NCBI RefSeq assembly: GCF_900107965.1
Contig: NZ_FNVU01000002.1
Coordinates: forward strand, 62,001-126,000
Length of the DNA: 64,000 bases
Direction: 5' to 3'
DNA from: Actinacidiphila yanglinensis
Lineage (GTDB): Bacteria; Actinomycetota; Actinomycetes; Streptomycetales; Streptomycetaceae
The notes beneath the pieces are model-generated. The model saw only the letters and a program-made list of their open reading frames with translations, ran no database searches and was not told the origin of the DNA. Below are positions 16,756-25,631 of this stretch, one piece after another (the first letter of the stretch is position 1; every line of letters starts with the position of its first letter). Made by a program: the position numbers and the translations under genes.

Positions 16756-19224
16756 CTACTCCGTGCGGAGCCCGTCGGCCCGCATCAGCCGCCACAGCGG
16801 CGGCAGGCTGAGCAGCGTCACCAGGAGGACGACGCCGGCCCCGATCCCCGACATCGCGCCCATGCCCGCCCAGTCGACGTGGAACGGCCCGCCCACCATG
16901 GCCAGCAGCGCCGCGCCCAGCCCGATGCCGCCCGCGCAGGCCAGCACCAGCCCCAGCACCACCGGCACGGCGGTCTGCCACAGCACCGACCAGGCCAGCG
17001 CCGAGCGCCGCGTGCCGAAGGCGACCAGCACCGCGAGCAGCTTCCGGCGCTCGCGCAACTGCTCCAGCATCGTCACCAGCAGGCTGGCACCGATCAGCCC
17101 CATGGTGAGCGTCGCCCCGGCGTACAGGCCCCGGCGCAGCTGGATGTAGTTGGACTTCTCCTTGGTGTCGTGCAGGGTGTACATCCGCACGGCGGGGCCG
17201 AATGCGGCGACGGCGTTGCGCACCCGCTCGATCGCGTCGGGCTGCTTCGGGTCGACGCTGACCGTGATCTGGGCCTGGGGCGTGCTCAGCGCGGCCTTCC
17301 CCAGGGCCTCGGGTGTGGCCAGGACGCCCCACTCCTGGGCGCCCGACGGCTGGGGCAGCGGGTGGGCCGTGACCGCGCCGGCCGGGATCCGCCACAGCCG
17401 GGCCTTCCCGTGGTACGCCCCGGAATCGGGCGAGTTGAGGTCGACCAGCCCGCCCGGCCGGACGAACTTCACGTAGTCGCCGTGGACGTACGGGTCGTCG
17501 TCCGGCGGCACCAGGAAGACGCTGCCGGGCGCGCACGAGGTGATCCGGGCCAGCTGCCGCAGCGTCGGGCAGCCGGCGACGTCGACCGGCAGATACGGGT
17601 AGTCGGTGGTCTCGTCCCTCTTCAGGGTGCTCGCGTCCGGCCGGGTGGCGTCGGCCCGCGCGAAGCCGTAGACCTGGGAGACACCCTTGGCGGCGGCGAT
17701 GGACCGGACGTACGACGCCACCTGGGCGCTGTCGCCGACCTCGCCGTTGACCACGGCCTGGGCGCGGCTGGTGTCGGCGCCGGTGGACGAGACGAAGTCG
17801 CCGTCGACGCCGTGGAAGAGCATCTGGAGCGCGATCGCGCCGGCCACCGCGACGGTCACCCCGCTCACCATCCGCGCGGAGGAGCTGCTGTTCAGCTGGA
17901 GCCTGCGGGTGGCCAGCTGCCACACCACCGGCCCGCCGCGCAGCCGTCCGACGGCGGCCTCCACCACCCACGGCAGCACCGCGGTCACGCCGAACAGCAG
18001 GAGCACCGCGCCGGCCGCGACCTGGTACTCGTTGAGCGACACGTCCCCCTTGACCTTGCCGAACAGCGGTGCCAGCAGCGCCAGTCCGGCCGCGGGCAGC
18101 AGCAGCCGCCACCACAGCCGGCGCCGCCGCCCCACGCCCTGCCGGACGACGCCCAACGGCTCGATGGTGGTGCCGCGCAGGCCGGCCAGGGTCACCGCGA
18201 TCGACGCGATCGGCACGGCCAGCACGATCAGCACGGTCAGCGCCGGGTTCGGCGCCATGTCGCCCGGATACGCGGAGATGTCGCGGATGGTGACGTGCGA
18301 GGCGAGCTGCCTGCCCACCAGGAAGAGCAGCGCGCCGACGAGCAGGCCGAACACCGCGCCCAGCAGGGCCTCTCCGGCGGCGATCCGGTGGGTGGTGCGG
18401 ATGTCGGCGCCGACCAGCCGCAGTGCGGCCAGCCGCCGGTCCCGGCGCTCCCCGCCGAGCCGCACCGCGGTCCCGATGAACACCGCCACCGGCAGCAGCA
18501 GCACCACCAGCACGACGATCAGCAAAAGGTCGAACGTCGGGCCCATCACCGCGGAGTTGCTGTGGGCGCCGAACCCGGCGATCCGGTCGGCGTTGCCGTG
18601 GTGGTACGTGGAGTCGCGGGCGACCAGCTGGTCGCTGCCGGCGTAGTAGTACAGCTCGGCCGGCCCCATCAGCCCGGCGTGCCCGATGGTGCCGGTGATC
18701 GGGTACGGGATGCGCTCGCGCAGCAGCGGCGAGGACGCCAGCAGCCGTTCCAGCGCCGGGGACACGACCATCCGGCCGGTGCCGGGCCACGCGGTCACGC
18801 CCGGCGGGAGCTGCGCCTTCGGTCCCTCGGGGTGGACCAGCAGGCCGGTGATCCCGTCGCCGTGGTACGTGGTGCCGGTCTCCTCGCTCAGCAGGGTGGA
18901 GGCGCCGGGGTGCGCGATGTACGCGGCGCTGGAGGGCTCGCGGGCCACCCGCTTCTGGTCGCGGGTGTGCATCATCGCCGGCACCGCGGCCGTCAGCAGC
19001 AGCAGCGCCACCCCGAGTCCCACGCCGACCGCGGTCAGCGCGGTGCGGGTCCAGCCCTCCCGGCCGCCGCCGGCCGCGAACCGCGCGCCGAGCGCGAGGT
19101 CGCGGATCCAGGCGCGCAGGCCGACGGTCCGCGCGTCCGGTGCGGGCGGCCGGCCGGAGCCGCCGCCGACCGAGTCGAAGCCGGCGAACGGCTCGTACCG
19201 CGCGCCGCCGTGCGGGCTGCTCAT
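16756..19224 (-). CDS. ABC transporter permease, FtsX/MacB type
   Basis: 822 residues from the ATG at 19224, which overlaps the stop of the ATPase gene (ATGA). After a 60-residue cytoplasmic lead there is one helix (about 62-82), then a large outside domain, then groups of helices around residues 235-420 and 690-810 in the duplicated FtsX layout. The typical ERRDRRLAALRLVGA and RERRKLLAVLVAFGTRRSAL segments occur before helices. Such permeases with one ATPase export peptides, lipids or drugs, or act as mechanotransmission machines. The gene is third in a PadR-ATPase-permease operon. The substrate is unknown; export of the PadR inducer is plausible. Confidence 0.88.
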   Translation of the reverse strand: MSSPHGGARYEPFAGFDSVGGGSGRPPAPDARTVGLRAWIRDLALGARFAAGGGREGWTRTALTAVGVGLGVALLLLTAAVPAMMHTRDQKRVAREPSSAAYIAHPGASTLLSEETGTTYHGDGITGLLVHPEGPKAQLPPGVTAWPGTGRMVVSPALERLLASSPLLRERIPYPITGTIGHAGLMGPAELYYYAGSDQLVARDSTYHHGNADRIAGFGAHSNSAVMGPTFDLLLIVVLVVLLLPVAVFIGTAVRLGGERRDRRLAALRLVGADIRTTHRIAAGEALLGAVFGLLVGALLFLVGRQLASHVTIRDISAYPGDMAPNPALTVLIVLAVPIASIAVTLAGLRGTTIEPLGVVRQGVGRRRRLWWRLLLPAAGLALLAPLFGKVKGDVSLNEYQVAAGAVLLLFGVTAVLPWVVEAAVGRLRGGPVVWQLATRRLQLNSSSSARMVSGVTVAVAGAIALQMLFHGVDGDFVSSTGADTSRAQAVVNGEVGDSAQVASYVRSIAAAKGVSQVYGFARADATRPDASTLKRDETTDYPYLPVDVAGCPTLRQLARITSCAPGSVFLVPPDDDPYVHGDYVKFVRPGGLVDLNSPDSGAYHGKARLWRIPAGAVTAHPLPQPSGAQEWGVLATPEALGKAALSTPQAQITVSVDPKQPDAIERVRNAVAAFGPAVRMYTLHDTKEKSNYIQLRRGLYAGATLTMGLIGASLLVTMLEQLRERRKLLAVLVAFGTRRSALAWSVLWQTAVPVVLGLVLACAGGIGLGAALLAMVGGPFHVDWAGMGAMSGIGAGVVLLVTLLSLPPLWRLMRADGLRTE

Positions 19225-19910
19225 GAGACCCGTTCCGTGTCGCGCGACTTCCCGTCCCGCACGACGATCTCCCGGTCGGAATAGGCGGCCACCCGTGCCT
19301 CGTGGGTGACCAGGACGACGGCCGCGCCGGTGTCGTTGGCGGCGTCGGTCAGCAGCCGCATCACCCGCTCGCCGTTGAACGAGTCCAGCGCGCCGGTCGG
19401 CTCGTCGGCGAAGACCACCCGGGGGTCGCCGACCAGGGCCCGGGCCACCGCGACCCGCTGGCCCTGGCCGCCGGAGATCTCGCCCGGGCGCTTGCCGGAG
19501 ATGTCGGCCACCTCCAGGCGCTCCAGCCACTCCGCGGCCTGCCGCTCCGCCGGGCGGCGCTTGGTGCCGCTCAGCCGCAGGGGCATCGCGACGTTCTCCA
19601 GACAGGTCAACTCGGGGACGAGCTGGCCGAACTGGAACACGAAGCCGAAGTCGGAGCGGCGCAGCGCGCTGCGCTCGCCGTCGGACATCGCGGACAACTC
19701 CCGCCCGCGGTACTGGATCTCGCCGGAGTCGGGCCGCACGATCCCGGCCAGGCAGTGCAGCAGGGTCGACTTGCCGGACCCGGACGGGCCCATCACGGCG
19801 ACGACCTCGCCGGCGCGGATGGTCAGGTCCGCTCCGTCGAGGGCGGCCGTGGGGCCGTAGGCCTTGCGCACGGCGGTGGCCAGCAGCAGCGGCTCGGTGG
19901 CGGCGGTCAC
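19221..19910 (-). CDS. ABC transporter ATP-binding protein (MacB/LolD-like)
   Basis: 229 residues. The GTG at 19910 overlaps the PadR stop (GTGA) and gives a normal-length subunit. Walker A is GPSGSGKST (about residues 41-49), the Q-loop lies in FGFVFQFGQLVPELT, the signature is ISGGQGQRVAVARAL, Walker B is VVFADEPTGALD, and the switch His is in VLVTHEARV. The PSGSGKSTLLHCLAGI and TGALDS sequences place it with the lipoprotein/peptide exporter class. It energises the permease encoded directly downstream. Confidence 0.93.
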   Translation of the reverse strand: MTAATEPLLLATAVRKAYGPTAALDGADLTIRAGEVVAVMGPSGSGKSTLLHCLAGIVRPDSGEIQYRGRELSAMSDGERSALRRSDFGFVFQFGQLVPELTCLENVAMPLRLSGTKRRPAERQAAEWLERLEVADISGKRPGEISGGQGQRVAVARALVGDPRVVFADEPTGALDSFNGERVMRLLTDAANDTGAAVVLVTHEARVAAYSDREIVVRDGKSRDTERVS

Positions 19911-20431
19911 CGCGTCACCTCCGCGGCCAGCTGGTCCAGCCGGGCGGCGGTCAGTTCCAGCCAGCGCAGGTCCGCCTCCAGGTGGAACAGCGCGTGGTCG
20001 CAGATGAGCTGGTCGGCGAGGTCGCCGTCCCGCTTGCGCCGGGTCAGCTCGCGCATCAGCCGCAGGTGCTCGGCCCGTTGACTGTCGAGCAGGTCCGCGG
20101 CGGACCTGCCGGTCAGCAGGGCCAGCACGACCTTCGTGTAGAGGGTCGTCTGGAGGTAGGGCTCGGGCTTCTCCGGCTGGGCGAGCCAGGTCGCCACATC
20201 GGTGATCCCGGCGTCGGTGATGGCGTAGCGCTTGCGCTCGGGGCCGCCGCCCGGCTCTATGCCGTCCACCTCGACCAGGCCGCTCTTCAGCAGCCGGGCC
20301 ATCGTGGAGTAGACCTGGCCGTATGCGAGCGGCCGGTCGTGTCCGAAACGTTCGTCGAAGGTGCGCTTCAGGTCGTAACCATGGCGCGGCCCGGACTCGA
20401 GAAGTCCGAGCAGGGTATGGCCGATTGACAT
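19907..20431 (-). CDS. PadR family transcriptional repressor
   Basis: 174 residues from ATG 20431; a GTG at 20440 is in frame. The N-terminal winged helix is typical PadR (MSIGHTLLGLLESGPRHGYDL, RPLAYGQVYSTMARLLKSGLVEV, GPERKRYAITDAG), followed by the helical dimerisation domain common to PadR/VirA-like members. TACTGT ends 7 bases before the ATG, so the mRNA may be leaderless. That -10 overlaps a perfect palindrome at 20441-20483, the likely operator, which predicts autorepression of the repressor-exporter operon and relief by a ligand. All three genes overlap by four bases. Confidence 0.92.
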   Translation of the reverse strand: MSIGHTLLGLLESGPRHGYDLKRTFDERFGHDRPLAYGQVYSTMARLLKSGLVEVDGIEPGGGPERKRYAITDAGITDVATWLAQPEKPEPYLQTTLYTKVVLALLTGRSAADLLDSQRAEHLRLMRELTRRKRDGDLADQLICDHALFHLEADLRWLELTAARLDQLAAEVTR

Positions 20432-20440
20432 GCGGAGCAC

Positions 20441-20483
20441 AGTACACCATGGGTATACATCACGTGTATACCCATGGTGTACT
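20441..20483 (-). promoter_or_regulatory. PadR operator: perfect palindrome with 19-bp arms over the promoter
   Basis: agtacaccatgggtataca (20441-20459) and its exact reverse complement (20465-20483) are separated by tcacg. Each arm also contains the small palindromes ccatgg and gtatac. The element abuts the PadR gene, and its edge forms part of the TACTGT -10. Perfect symmetry of this length, upstream of a PadR gene, makes an operator much more likely than a terminator. Confidence 0.85.
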
Positions 20484-20530
20484 CGCCGACGCCGCCGACG
20501 TTCTCGCAGGTCAGACCCTGATGAGAGGCG

Positions 20531-20800
20531 TCAATCGGACGCGGGATCCGGCCCGGGATCGGGCTCCGGGTCCGGCCCGTCCGGTGGCGGGGCGTCCTTC
20601 GGGGGGCGGCCCCGGCGCGGGATCGGACGGACGGCCGACGGCATCCGGCCGGCCTCGGTCAGCGCGCGCCGGAGCAGGTACTCGATCTGCGCGTTGGTAC
20701 TGCGCAGCTCGCCCGACGCCCACGCGGCGAGTGCGTCGTGAACGGCGGGATCGAGCCTGAGCAGCACCTGCTTGCGGGGTGGGCGGTCGGTCTCGGTCAC
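20531..20800 (-). CDS. Ribbon-helix-helix (Arc-type) small DNA-binding protein
   Basis: 89 residues. Residues 8-50 (PRKQVLLRLDPAVHDALAAWASGELRSTNAQIEYLLRRALTEAG) match an Arc/MetJ-type ribbon-helix-helix: a short beta strand, then two helices, with STNAQIEYLLRRAL as second helix. The tail is Pro/Asp-rich and acidic. It lies 15 bases downstream of the SPFH gene on the same strand, a pairing seen in actinobacteria, so it may regulate that gene or act with its product. No toxin-like partner is visible, so it is not called an antitoxin. Confidence 0.8.
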   Translation of the reverse strand: MTETDRPPRKQVLLRLDPAVHDALAAWASGELRSTNAQIEYLLRRALTEAGRMPSAVRPIPRRGRPPKDAPPPDGPDPEPDPGPDPASD

Positions 20801-20815
20801 GGACGGTACGCCGCC

Positions 20816-21760
20816 TCACTGGTAGAGCGTGCCGGTGTTCAGCACCGGTTGGGCGGCCCGCTCGCCGCAGAGCACGACCAGCAGGTTGCTCACCATCGAC
20901 GCCTTCCGCTCCTCGTCCAGGACGACGATGTCCTGCTCGGCGATCCGCGACAGCGCCGACTCCACCATGCCCACCGCGCCGTCCACGATGGTCTGCCGCG
21001 CCGCCACGATCGCACCCGCCTGCTGCCGCTGGAGCATCGCGGAGGCGATCTCGGCGGCGTAGGCGAGGTGCGTGAACCGCGACTCGATGATCCGCACCCC
21101 CGCCGACGCCACCCGCGCGGCGATCTCGGCGGACAGCCGCTCGGTGATCTCCTCGCTGTTCTCGCGCAGCGACAGCCCGTCCGTGTCGTGGCTGTCGTAC
21201 GGGTAGCGGGTCGCGATGTGCCGCACCGCCGTGTCGGTCTGGATCGACACGAACCGCACGAAGTCGTCGACCTCGAAGACCGCCTGCGCGGTGTCCTTGA
21301 CCTGCCACACCACGACCGCGGCCAGCTCGATCGGGTTGCCGTAGGCGTCGTTGACCTTCAGGACGGCCGTCTCCTGGTTGCGCAGCCGCGTGGAGATGCG
21401 CCTCCGGCTGGTGAACGGGTTCACCCAGCGCAGGCCGTCCTGCCGGATCGTCCCCTGGTACCGCCCGAACAGCTGGCACACCCGCGCCTGCCCCGGCGCG
21501 ACCTGGGTCAGCCCGAAGAGCAGCACGAAGGCCACCACCGCGATCACGATGCCGGCCGTCACCAGCCCCGCGGCCGTGCCCCCGCTCTGCCCGGCCCCGA
21601 CCGCCACCAGCACCACGCCGCCCGCGATCACCAGCAGCGCCAGCAGCAGGAACGGCAGTCCCGGCATCCCCGCCGCCCGTCGCTCGACCACCCGCGGCGC
21701 GGGCATCTCCGGGATCTCGCTGTGCTCGGCCGGCACGGTTCCCTGTGGTTGCTCGCTCAT
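20816..21760 (-). CDS. SPFH/Band 7 (stomatin-prohibitin) membrane protein
   Basis: 314 residues from ATG 21760. Two adjacent membrane helices (about residues 34-90) anchor the protein. The SPFH domain follows (about 95-260): [53 protein letters not shown], and [26 protein letters not shown]. The C-terminal region is helical. SPFH proteins oligomerise in membrane microdomains and are often linked to membrane stress. The start avoids 12 extra codons that would cover the promoter. Followed closely by the ribbon-helix-helix gene. Confidence 0.9.
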   Translation of the reverse strand: MSEQPQGTVPAEHSEIPEMPAPRVVERRAAGMPGLPFLLLALLVIAGGVVLVAVGAGQSGGTAAGLVTAGIVIAVVAFVLLFGLTQVAPGQARVCQLFGRYQGTIRQDGLRWVNPFTSRRRISTRLRNQETAVLKVNDAYGNPIELAAVVVWQVKDTAQAVFEVDDFVRFVSIQTDTAVRHIATRYPYDSHDTDGLSLRENSEEITERLSAEIAARVASAGVRIIESRFTHLAYAAEIASAMLQRQQAGAIVAARQTIVDGAVGMVESALSRIAEQDIVVLDEERKASMVSNLLVVLCGERAAQPVLNTGTLYQ

Positions 21761-21795
21761 GACCCACCCCGTTCTGTGATGTCGAACTTCTAGCA

Positions 21796-21825
21796 AAGTG
21801 TTATCACATTAAGGTGAGCTGTCAA
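21796..21825 (-). promoter_or_regulatory. Candidate promoter of the SPFH operon
   Basis: On the minus strand TTGACA (21825-21820) is followed by an unusually AT-rich stretch with GATAAC/ATAACA about 15 bases on, 40-60 bases before the start codon. The partial palindrome tgttatcaca overlaps the -10 region and could be a regulator site. Confidence 0.4.
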
Positions 21826-21860
21826 CACCCGAACCCGGCGGACCCGCGCCCGGACGCGAT

Positions 21861-21902
21861 GCAGCCCCGGAGCACGGCCGCACACACGTGTTCCGGGGCT
21901 GC
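21861..21902 (-). terminator. Strong hairpin, possible terminator
   Basis: A 15-bp stem (gcagccccggagcac / gtgttccggggctgc, one G-T pair) with a 12-base loop lies between the SPFH promoter and the G-rich tract. It could stop minus-strand transcripts arriving from the SpoIIE-type gene. No T-run follows. Confidence 0.5.
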
Positions 21903-21972
21903 GTTCTCACGGAGTCCGGGCTCAACCCCTGGACCGCTTCCCACCCTCGCATCGCGCAGGTAGGACGGCACC

Positions 21973-22027
21973 CGGGAGAGGGGGAGGGGGAGTTGCGGGA
22001 AGGGGGTGCGGGGGGAGGGGGGTGCGG
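21973..22027 (+). other. G-rich tract, possible G-quadruplex
   Basis: In 55 bases there are at least six runs of three to six G on the + strand separated by one to six bases. No gene covers it. Such density is high even for this genome. Confidence 0.4.
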
Positions 22028-22070
22028 GTCACGTGGGAGCCGTGCGTCCGCGAGGGCACCCGCTCACGCG

Positions 22071-22405
22071 CCCTTTTTTGCCGCCTTCTCGCCTCCGGCC
22101 GCTTAGACCCGGTGTCGACAGTCGACCGTGCTCGATCGCTCGTTCCTCACGATCTCCGCGCGCTCTCCTTTTCGACACCGGCGCGGCCTTTGGCTCGCCG
22201 GCTACACCGGGGTGCCGTCGTTCGCGTACGCACCCTTTCCGGCTTGCCCTTATCCCTTTGCCCGTTGATCGGGCGGTGCCGATACGTGCGAGGCAGATCC
22301 GGAATGTAGGCACTGAGCCAAAGGGCGCGCCGCTGTCGAAAGGTGGGGGCACCTCCCAGGCGGAGCTCTGGGGGAGGCCGGCGGCGAGAAGGCGGCAAAA
22401 AAGGG
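22071..22405. repeat. 335-bp nested inverted-repeat element (MITE-like), non-coding
   Basis: Outer arms: 22071-22100 (starts cccttttttgccgcc) and 22376-22405 (ends ggcggcaaaaaaggg) are reverse complements over 30 bases with one mismatch. Inner arms: 22167-22196 (ccttttcgacaccgg...) and 22315-22344 match over about 26 of 30 bases. A third hairpin (cctcccag ... ctgggggagg) lies at 22352-22377. The interior has a lower GC content than its surroundings and no credible reading frame. I see no clear target duplication. It ends 12 bases before the stop of the SpoIIE-type gene and could also serve as its 3' structure. Confidence 0.6.
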
Positions 22406-22417
22406 GACGAACGTCCA

Positions 22418-24595
22418 CTACTGGATAGGCAGTTCGAACCAGACGACCTTGCCCGCGCCCAGGCGGGTGGCGCCCCAGCGCTGGGCCATGCGGTTGACGA
22501 GGTAGAGCCCGCGGCCACCCTCCTCCTCGGGTGCGGCGTGGCGCATCCGGGGCAGCAGGGGAGCATCGTCACCGACCTCGCAGCGGAGGACGTCGGTGCG
22601 CAGCAGCCGCAGGGTGACCGGGCGTTCGGCGTAGCGGACCGCGTTGGTGACGATCTCGCTGACCAGCAGCTCGGCCGCGTCGACCTGGTCGTCCAGACCC
22701 CAGCGGCGCAGGGCCTGCCGCACGAGGCGGCGGGCACGGCCGGCGGTCTGGGCCTGCGGCTCCAGGAACCAGTACGCGACGTCGCTCGGCGCGATCCCGG
22801 CGAAGCGGGCGGCGAGCAGGGCGATGTCGTCGTCGCGGTCGCCAGGGCCGAGGATCTCCAGTACCTCGTCGCACAGCGGCTCCAGCGGCGGCGGCGAGAC
22901 CACGGTCGCGGCGTCGTGCAGCCGCTCGCGCAGCATCTCGATGCCGCCCCAGACGTCGCGGCTGCGGGACTCCACCAGGCCGTCGGTGTAGAGCAGCAGC
23001 GTCGCCCCGGCGGGCGCGGGCAACTCCACGGCCTCGAAGGGCACCCCGCCGACGCCGATGGGCGCGCCCGGGGGAACCCGGAGCACCTCGGCGAGGCCGT
23101 CGGCGTGCAGCAGCACGGGCGGCGGGTGGCCGGCGTTGGCCACCACCAGGCGGTGCGCGATGGGGTCGTACACCGCGTAGACGCAGGTCGCCATGCGGTC
23201 CTGGCCGAGCCGCTGGGCCTGCTCGTCGAGGTGGTACAGGACCTCCTGCGGGGCGAGGTCGAGACCGGCCAGCGTCTGCACCGTGGTGCGCAACTGGCCC
23301 ATGATCGCGGCCGATGTCATGGAGTGGCCCATCACGTCGCCGACCACCAGCGCGACCCGGCTGCCGGGCAGCGGGATCGCGTCGTACCAGTCGCCGCCGA
23401 CCCGGGCGGACTCGGCGGCCGGCAGGTAGCGGCTGGCGAGTTGCACGCCGGTCGGCTGCGGCAGCGAGTCCGGCAGCATCTCGCGCTGGAGGGCGTCGGC
23501 GATGTACGCCTCGCGGCCGTAGAGCACGGCCTTGTCGACGCCCAGCGCCGTGTGGGTGGCGAGTTGGGCCGCGACGAGCAGGTCGTCGGCCTCGAACGGC
23601 GGCCGGTCCGCGCGGCGCAGCAGTACCGCCGCGCCGATCACCCGGCGCCGGCCGCGCAGCGGGGCGAGCAGCGCGCGGCGGCCGGTCGGCAGCGGGCCCG
23701 GGGGGTTGCCGAGGAGTTCGGCCAGGGCGTCCGCGGCCCGCGGCGAGTCAGCGAAGACCGGGCGCACCCCGCGCAGCACCTCGGCGAGCGGGCCGTCGAG
23801 CAGCACCCCGATGGTCTCCGGGGCGCCGCCGTAGGGCGTCTCCAGGGCCGGCAGGTCGCCCACCGGGACATCGGGGGTGTCGCCGGGGCCCTCCAGCCCG
23901 CCGTCGGCCCGGCGCAGCCGCAACCGCAGCGGGCCCGAAGGGCGCTCGTCACCGACCGGCAGCGGCTCGCGCAGGTAGACCAGGATCGCGTCGGCGAAGG
24001 CGGGCACCGCGGAGCGGCACAGCCCGAGCAGGATCTCGTCGAGGTCCAGGCCGCGGGCGATCCGCCGGGTGGCGGCGCCGACGTAGCGCAGCCGGTCCGC
24101 CTCGGGGCCGGTCTGCACCGGCATCGGGATGCGCATGCCCACCGAGTCCTCGTCCGCGGTGTGCCCGGCCGCACTCAGCGCCGTGCCCCGCGCCGGCGTG
24201 CTCACAAACGAGCCCAACGCCTCGCTCCCCTCCGTCACTGCCGGCACCCATCCCGTGTCGTTCGCCGGGGCGGGTGCCAGGGCCGGTCCCTCGGCCTGGG
24301 ACCCGCTGTGCGCCTCGCCCGGCGCCACTTCCGCGCGGTGCTGTCCGGCCACCGGTGCACCATCGCTCCGCGGTGCACTGTACGCCCCGGCGCGCGAGGG
24401 CGCGGGAGTCTCCTCGTGGTGTGCGCGGGCGCTCGGCGGTGGAGCGCCGTGATCGTGGTCGTGCGACGTGGACCCGGCGGCCCCGGCCTGCTCGGCCGGC
24501 GGCGCCGATCGGCGCAGGCCGAAGCCGCCGCGCGGGTCCTGCGGGGGCGGCGGCGCGGCGTGCGGCCGGGGTGGGCGGGGCGGGTCCGTGGTCAC
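22418..24595 (-). CDS. GAF - SpoIIE (PP2C) phosphatase - HATPase fusion, RsbU/RsbW-like
   Basis: 725 residues from GTG 24595; upstream frame would run into the methyltransferase gene. Residues 1-160 are disordered and Pro/His-rich. A GAF domain (about 165-360) is followed by a SpoIIE phosphatase (about 390-590) with its metal-binding acids intact: VGGDWYDAIP, VVGDVMGHSM, YTDGLVES and GDRDDDIALL. A GHKL kinase-type domain (about 610-725) follows, with VSEIVTNAVRYA and EEGGRGLYLVNRM. Such fusions combine anti-sigma kinase and antagonist phosphatase in one chain, so it probably sits in a partner-switching stress or development pathway. It follows the methyltransferase by 67 bases. Confidence 0.9.
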   Translation of the reverse strand: MTTDPPRPPRPHAAPPPPQDPRGGFGLRRSAPPAEQAGAAGSTSHDHDHGAPPPSARAHHEETPAPSRAGAYSAPRSDGAPVAGQHRAEVAPGEAHSGSQAEGPALAPAPANDTGWVPAVTEGSEALGSFVSTPARGTALSAAGHTADEDSVGMRIPMPVQTGPEADRLRYVGAATRRIARGLDLDEILLGLCRSAVPAFADAILVYLREPLPVGDERPSGPLRLRLRRADGGLEGPGDTPDVPVGDLPALETPYGGAPETIGVLLDGPLAEVLRGVRPVFADSPRAADALAELLGNPPGPLPTGRRALLAPLRGRRRVIGAAVLLRRADRPPFEADDLLVAAQLATHTALGVDKAVLYGREAYIADALQREMLPDSLPQPTGVQLASRYLPAAESARVGGDWYDAIPLPGSRVALVVGDVMGHSMTSAAIMGQLRTTVQTLAGLDLAPQEVLYHLDEQAQRLGQDRMATCVYAVYDPIAHRLVVANAGHPPPVLLHADGLAEVLRVPPGAPIGVGGVPFEAVELPAPAGATLLLYTDGLVESRSRDVWGGIEMLRERLHDAATVVSPPPLEPLCDEVLEILGPGDRDDDIALLAARFAGIAPSDVAYWFLEPQAQTAGRARRLVRQALRRWGLDDQVDAAELLVSEIVTNAVRYAERPVTLRLLRTDVLRCEVGDDAPLLPRMRHAAPEEEGGRGLYLVNRMAQRWGATRLGAGKVVWFELPIQ

Positions 24596-24662
24596 GCGAG
24601 TCGGTCCATCCGTCGGTGCTCCGCCGCGGCCAGCGCGTGGCGGGGCTCGGGCCTGGTCTGGG

Positions 24663-25361
24663 TCAGGCGCGTCGGCAGTAGAGGAAGAGCTGCTCCTCCG
24701 GCGGCACATCGGTGCTCGCCGGCGCGTAGGTGTACGCCATCTCCTTGATCACCTCGAAGCCCGCGTCCGTCACGACGCGGTGCAACTCGTCCTTCAGGTA
24801 CCCCGAAACCCGCACGGTGTGCCCGAGGAAGGGGATCGGCACGTCGTCCACGTCCGCCTCGACCATGCCGAGCGCCAACCGCCCGTCGGGGGCCAGCAGT
24901 TCCCGGACGGCGGCCAGCGTGCCGGGGATCTCGGCTCTGGGCAGCATGAGCAGCGTGAAGAAGGCCGCCACCGCCGCGAAACTCCCGGCGGCAAGCGGCC
25001 CCCCGTGCGTCAGGTCTGCCACGTCGGCTTGTACGTACTCCGCTTCCGGTACGTTCACCCGCGCGCGGGCCAACATGCCGGCGGACAGGTCCACCCCGGT
25101 CACCCGCAGGCCCGCGTCGACGAACTGGCGGGCCGTGGGCAGCCCGGTCCCGCAGCCGAGGTCGAGCACCCGGGCGCCGGCCGGCAGCCCGCCGGTGAGC
25201 CATTCACCCGCCGCGACCTGGCCTTCCTTGTGCGGGAACGCTTCGTCGTACCGGTCGCCGATGGCGTCGAACGCCTCGGCCTGGCCGGTGCGGTCCCGCT
25301 GGGGTCCCGCCGCGGGGGCGGTGGGGGGCGCGCCAACGGGCTGGTAGCCGCCGGTATTCAC
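24663..25361 (-). CDS. Class I SAM-dependent methyltransferase
   Basis: 232 residues from GTG 25361. The SAM-binding motif I is VLDLGCGTGLPT (about residues 65-76), followed by VTGVDLSAGML as motif II and VQADVADLT as motif III. FAAVAAFFTLLMLPRAEIPGTLAAVRELLAPDGRLALGM is the usual late core of the methyltransferase 25/11 family. The N-terminal 30 residues are Pro/Gly-rich. The substrate is unknown. It precedes the SpoIIE-kinase fusion on the same strand and may share its transcript, which need not imply shared function. Confidence 0.88.
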   Translation of the reverse strand: MNTGGYQPVGAPPTAPAAGPQRDRTGQAEAFDAIGDRYDEAFPHKEGQVAAGEWLTGGLPAGARVLDLGCGTGLPTARQFVDAGLRVTGVDLSAGMLARARVNVPEAEYVQADVADLTHGGPLAAGSFAAVAAFFTLLMLPRAEIPGTLAAVRELLAPDGRLALGMVEADVDDVPIPFLGHTVRVSGYLKDELHRVVTDAGFEVIKEMAYTYAPASTDVPPEEQLFLYCRRA

Positions 25362-25631
25362 TGCTCAGGGCCTCCCTGACTGCTGTGTGGCTGCTGGGAC
25401 TGCTGGGACGTACCAGGGTGGTGCGGTGGCGGGGCGGATGGGTCGGGTGGGGCGGTGCTTGGCATATGCACAGGAGCGGCACTCGTTTGTACCCCCGTGA
25501 CGTGGCGTCAAACTCTAGGCCGTGCTGGGCAATTGTGCAGGCCCCCGGGACGATCCTACGGTCGGCGGCCCGGGGCGCGACAAGGGGCTCTCGACCCGCG
25601 CCCGGATCCGCGCCTCGCTCCCCCCAGGGCC

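Noticed and set aside
20531..20800. Toxin-antitoxin pair involving the ribbon-helix-helix protein
   Set aside because: The neighbour is an SPFH membrane protein and no toxin fold is found.
22006..22428. 140-codon open frame on the + strand in the nested-repeat region
   Set aside because: It runs through both arms of the inverted repeats, is Arg/Pro-rich with no domain, and has several equal competitors in other frames.
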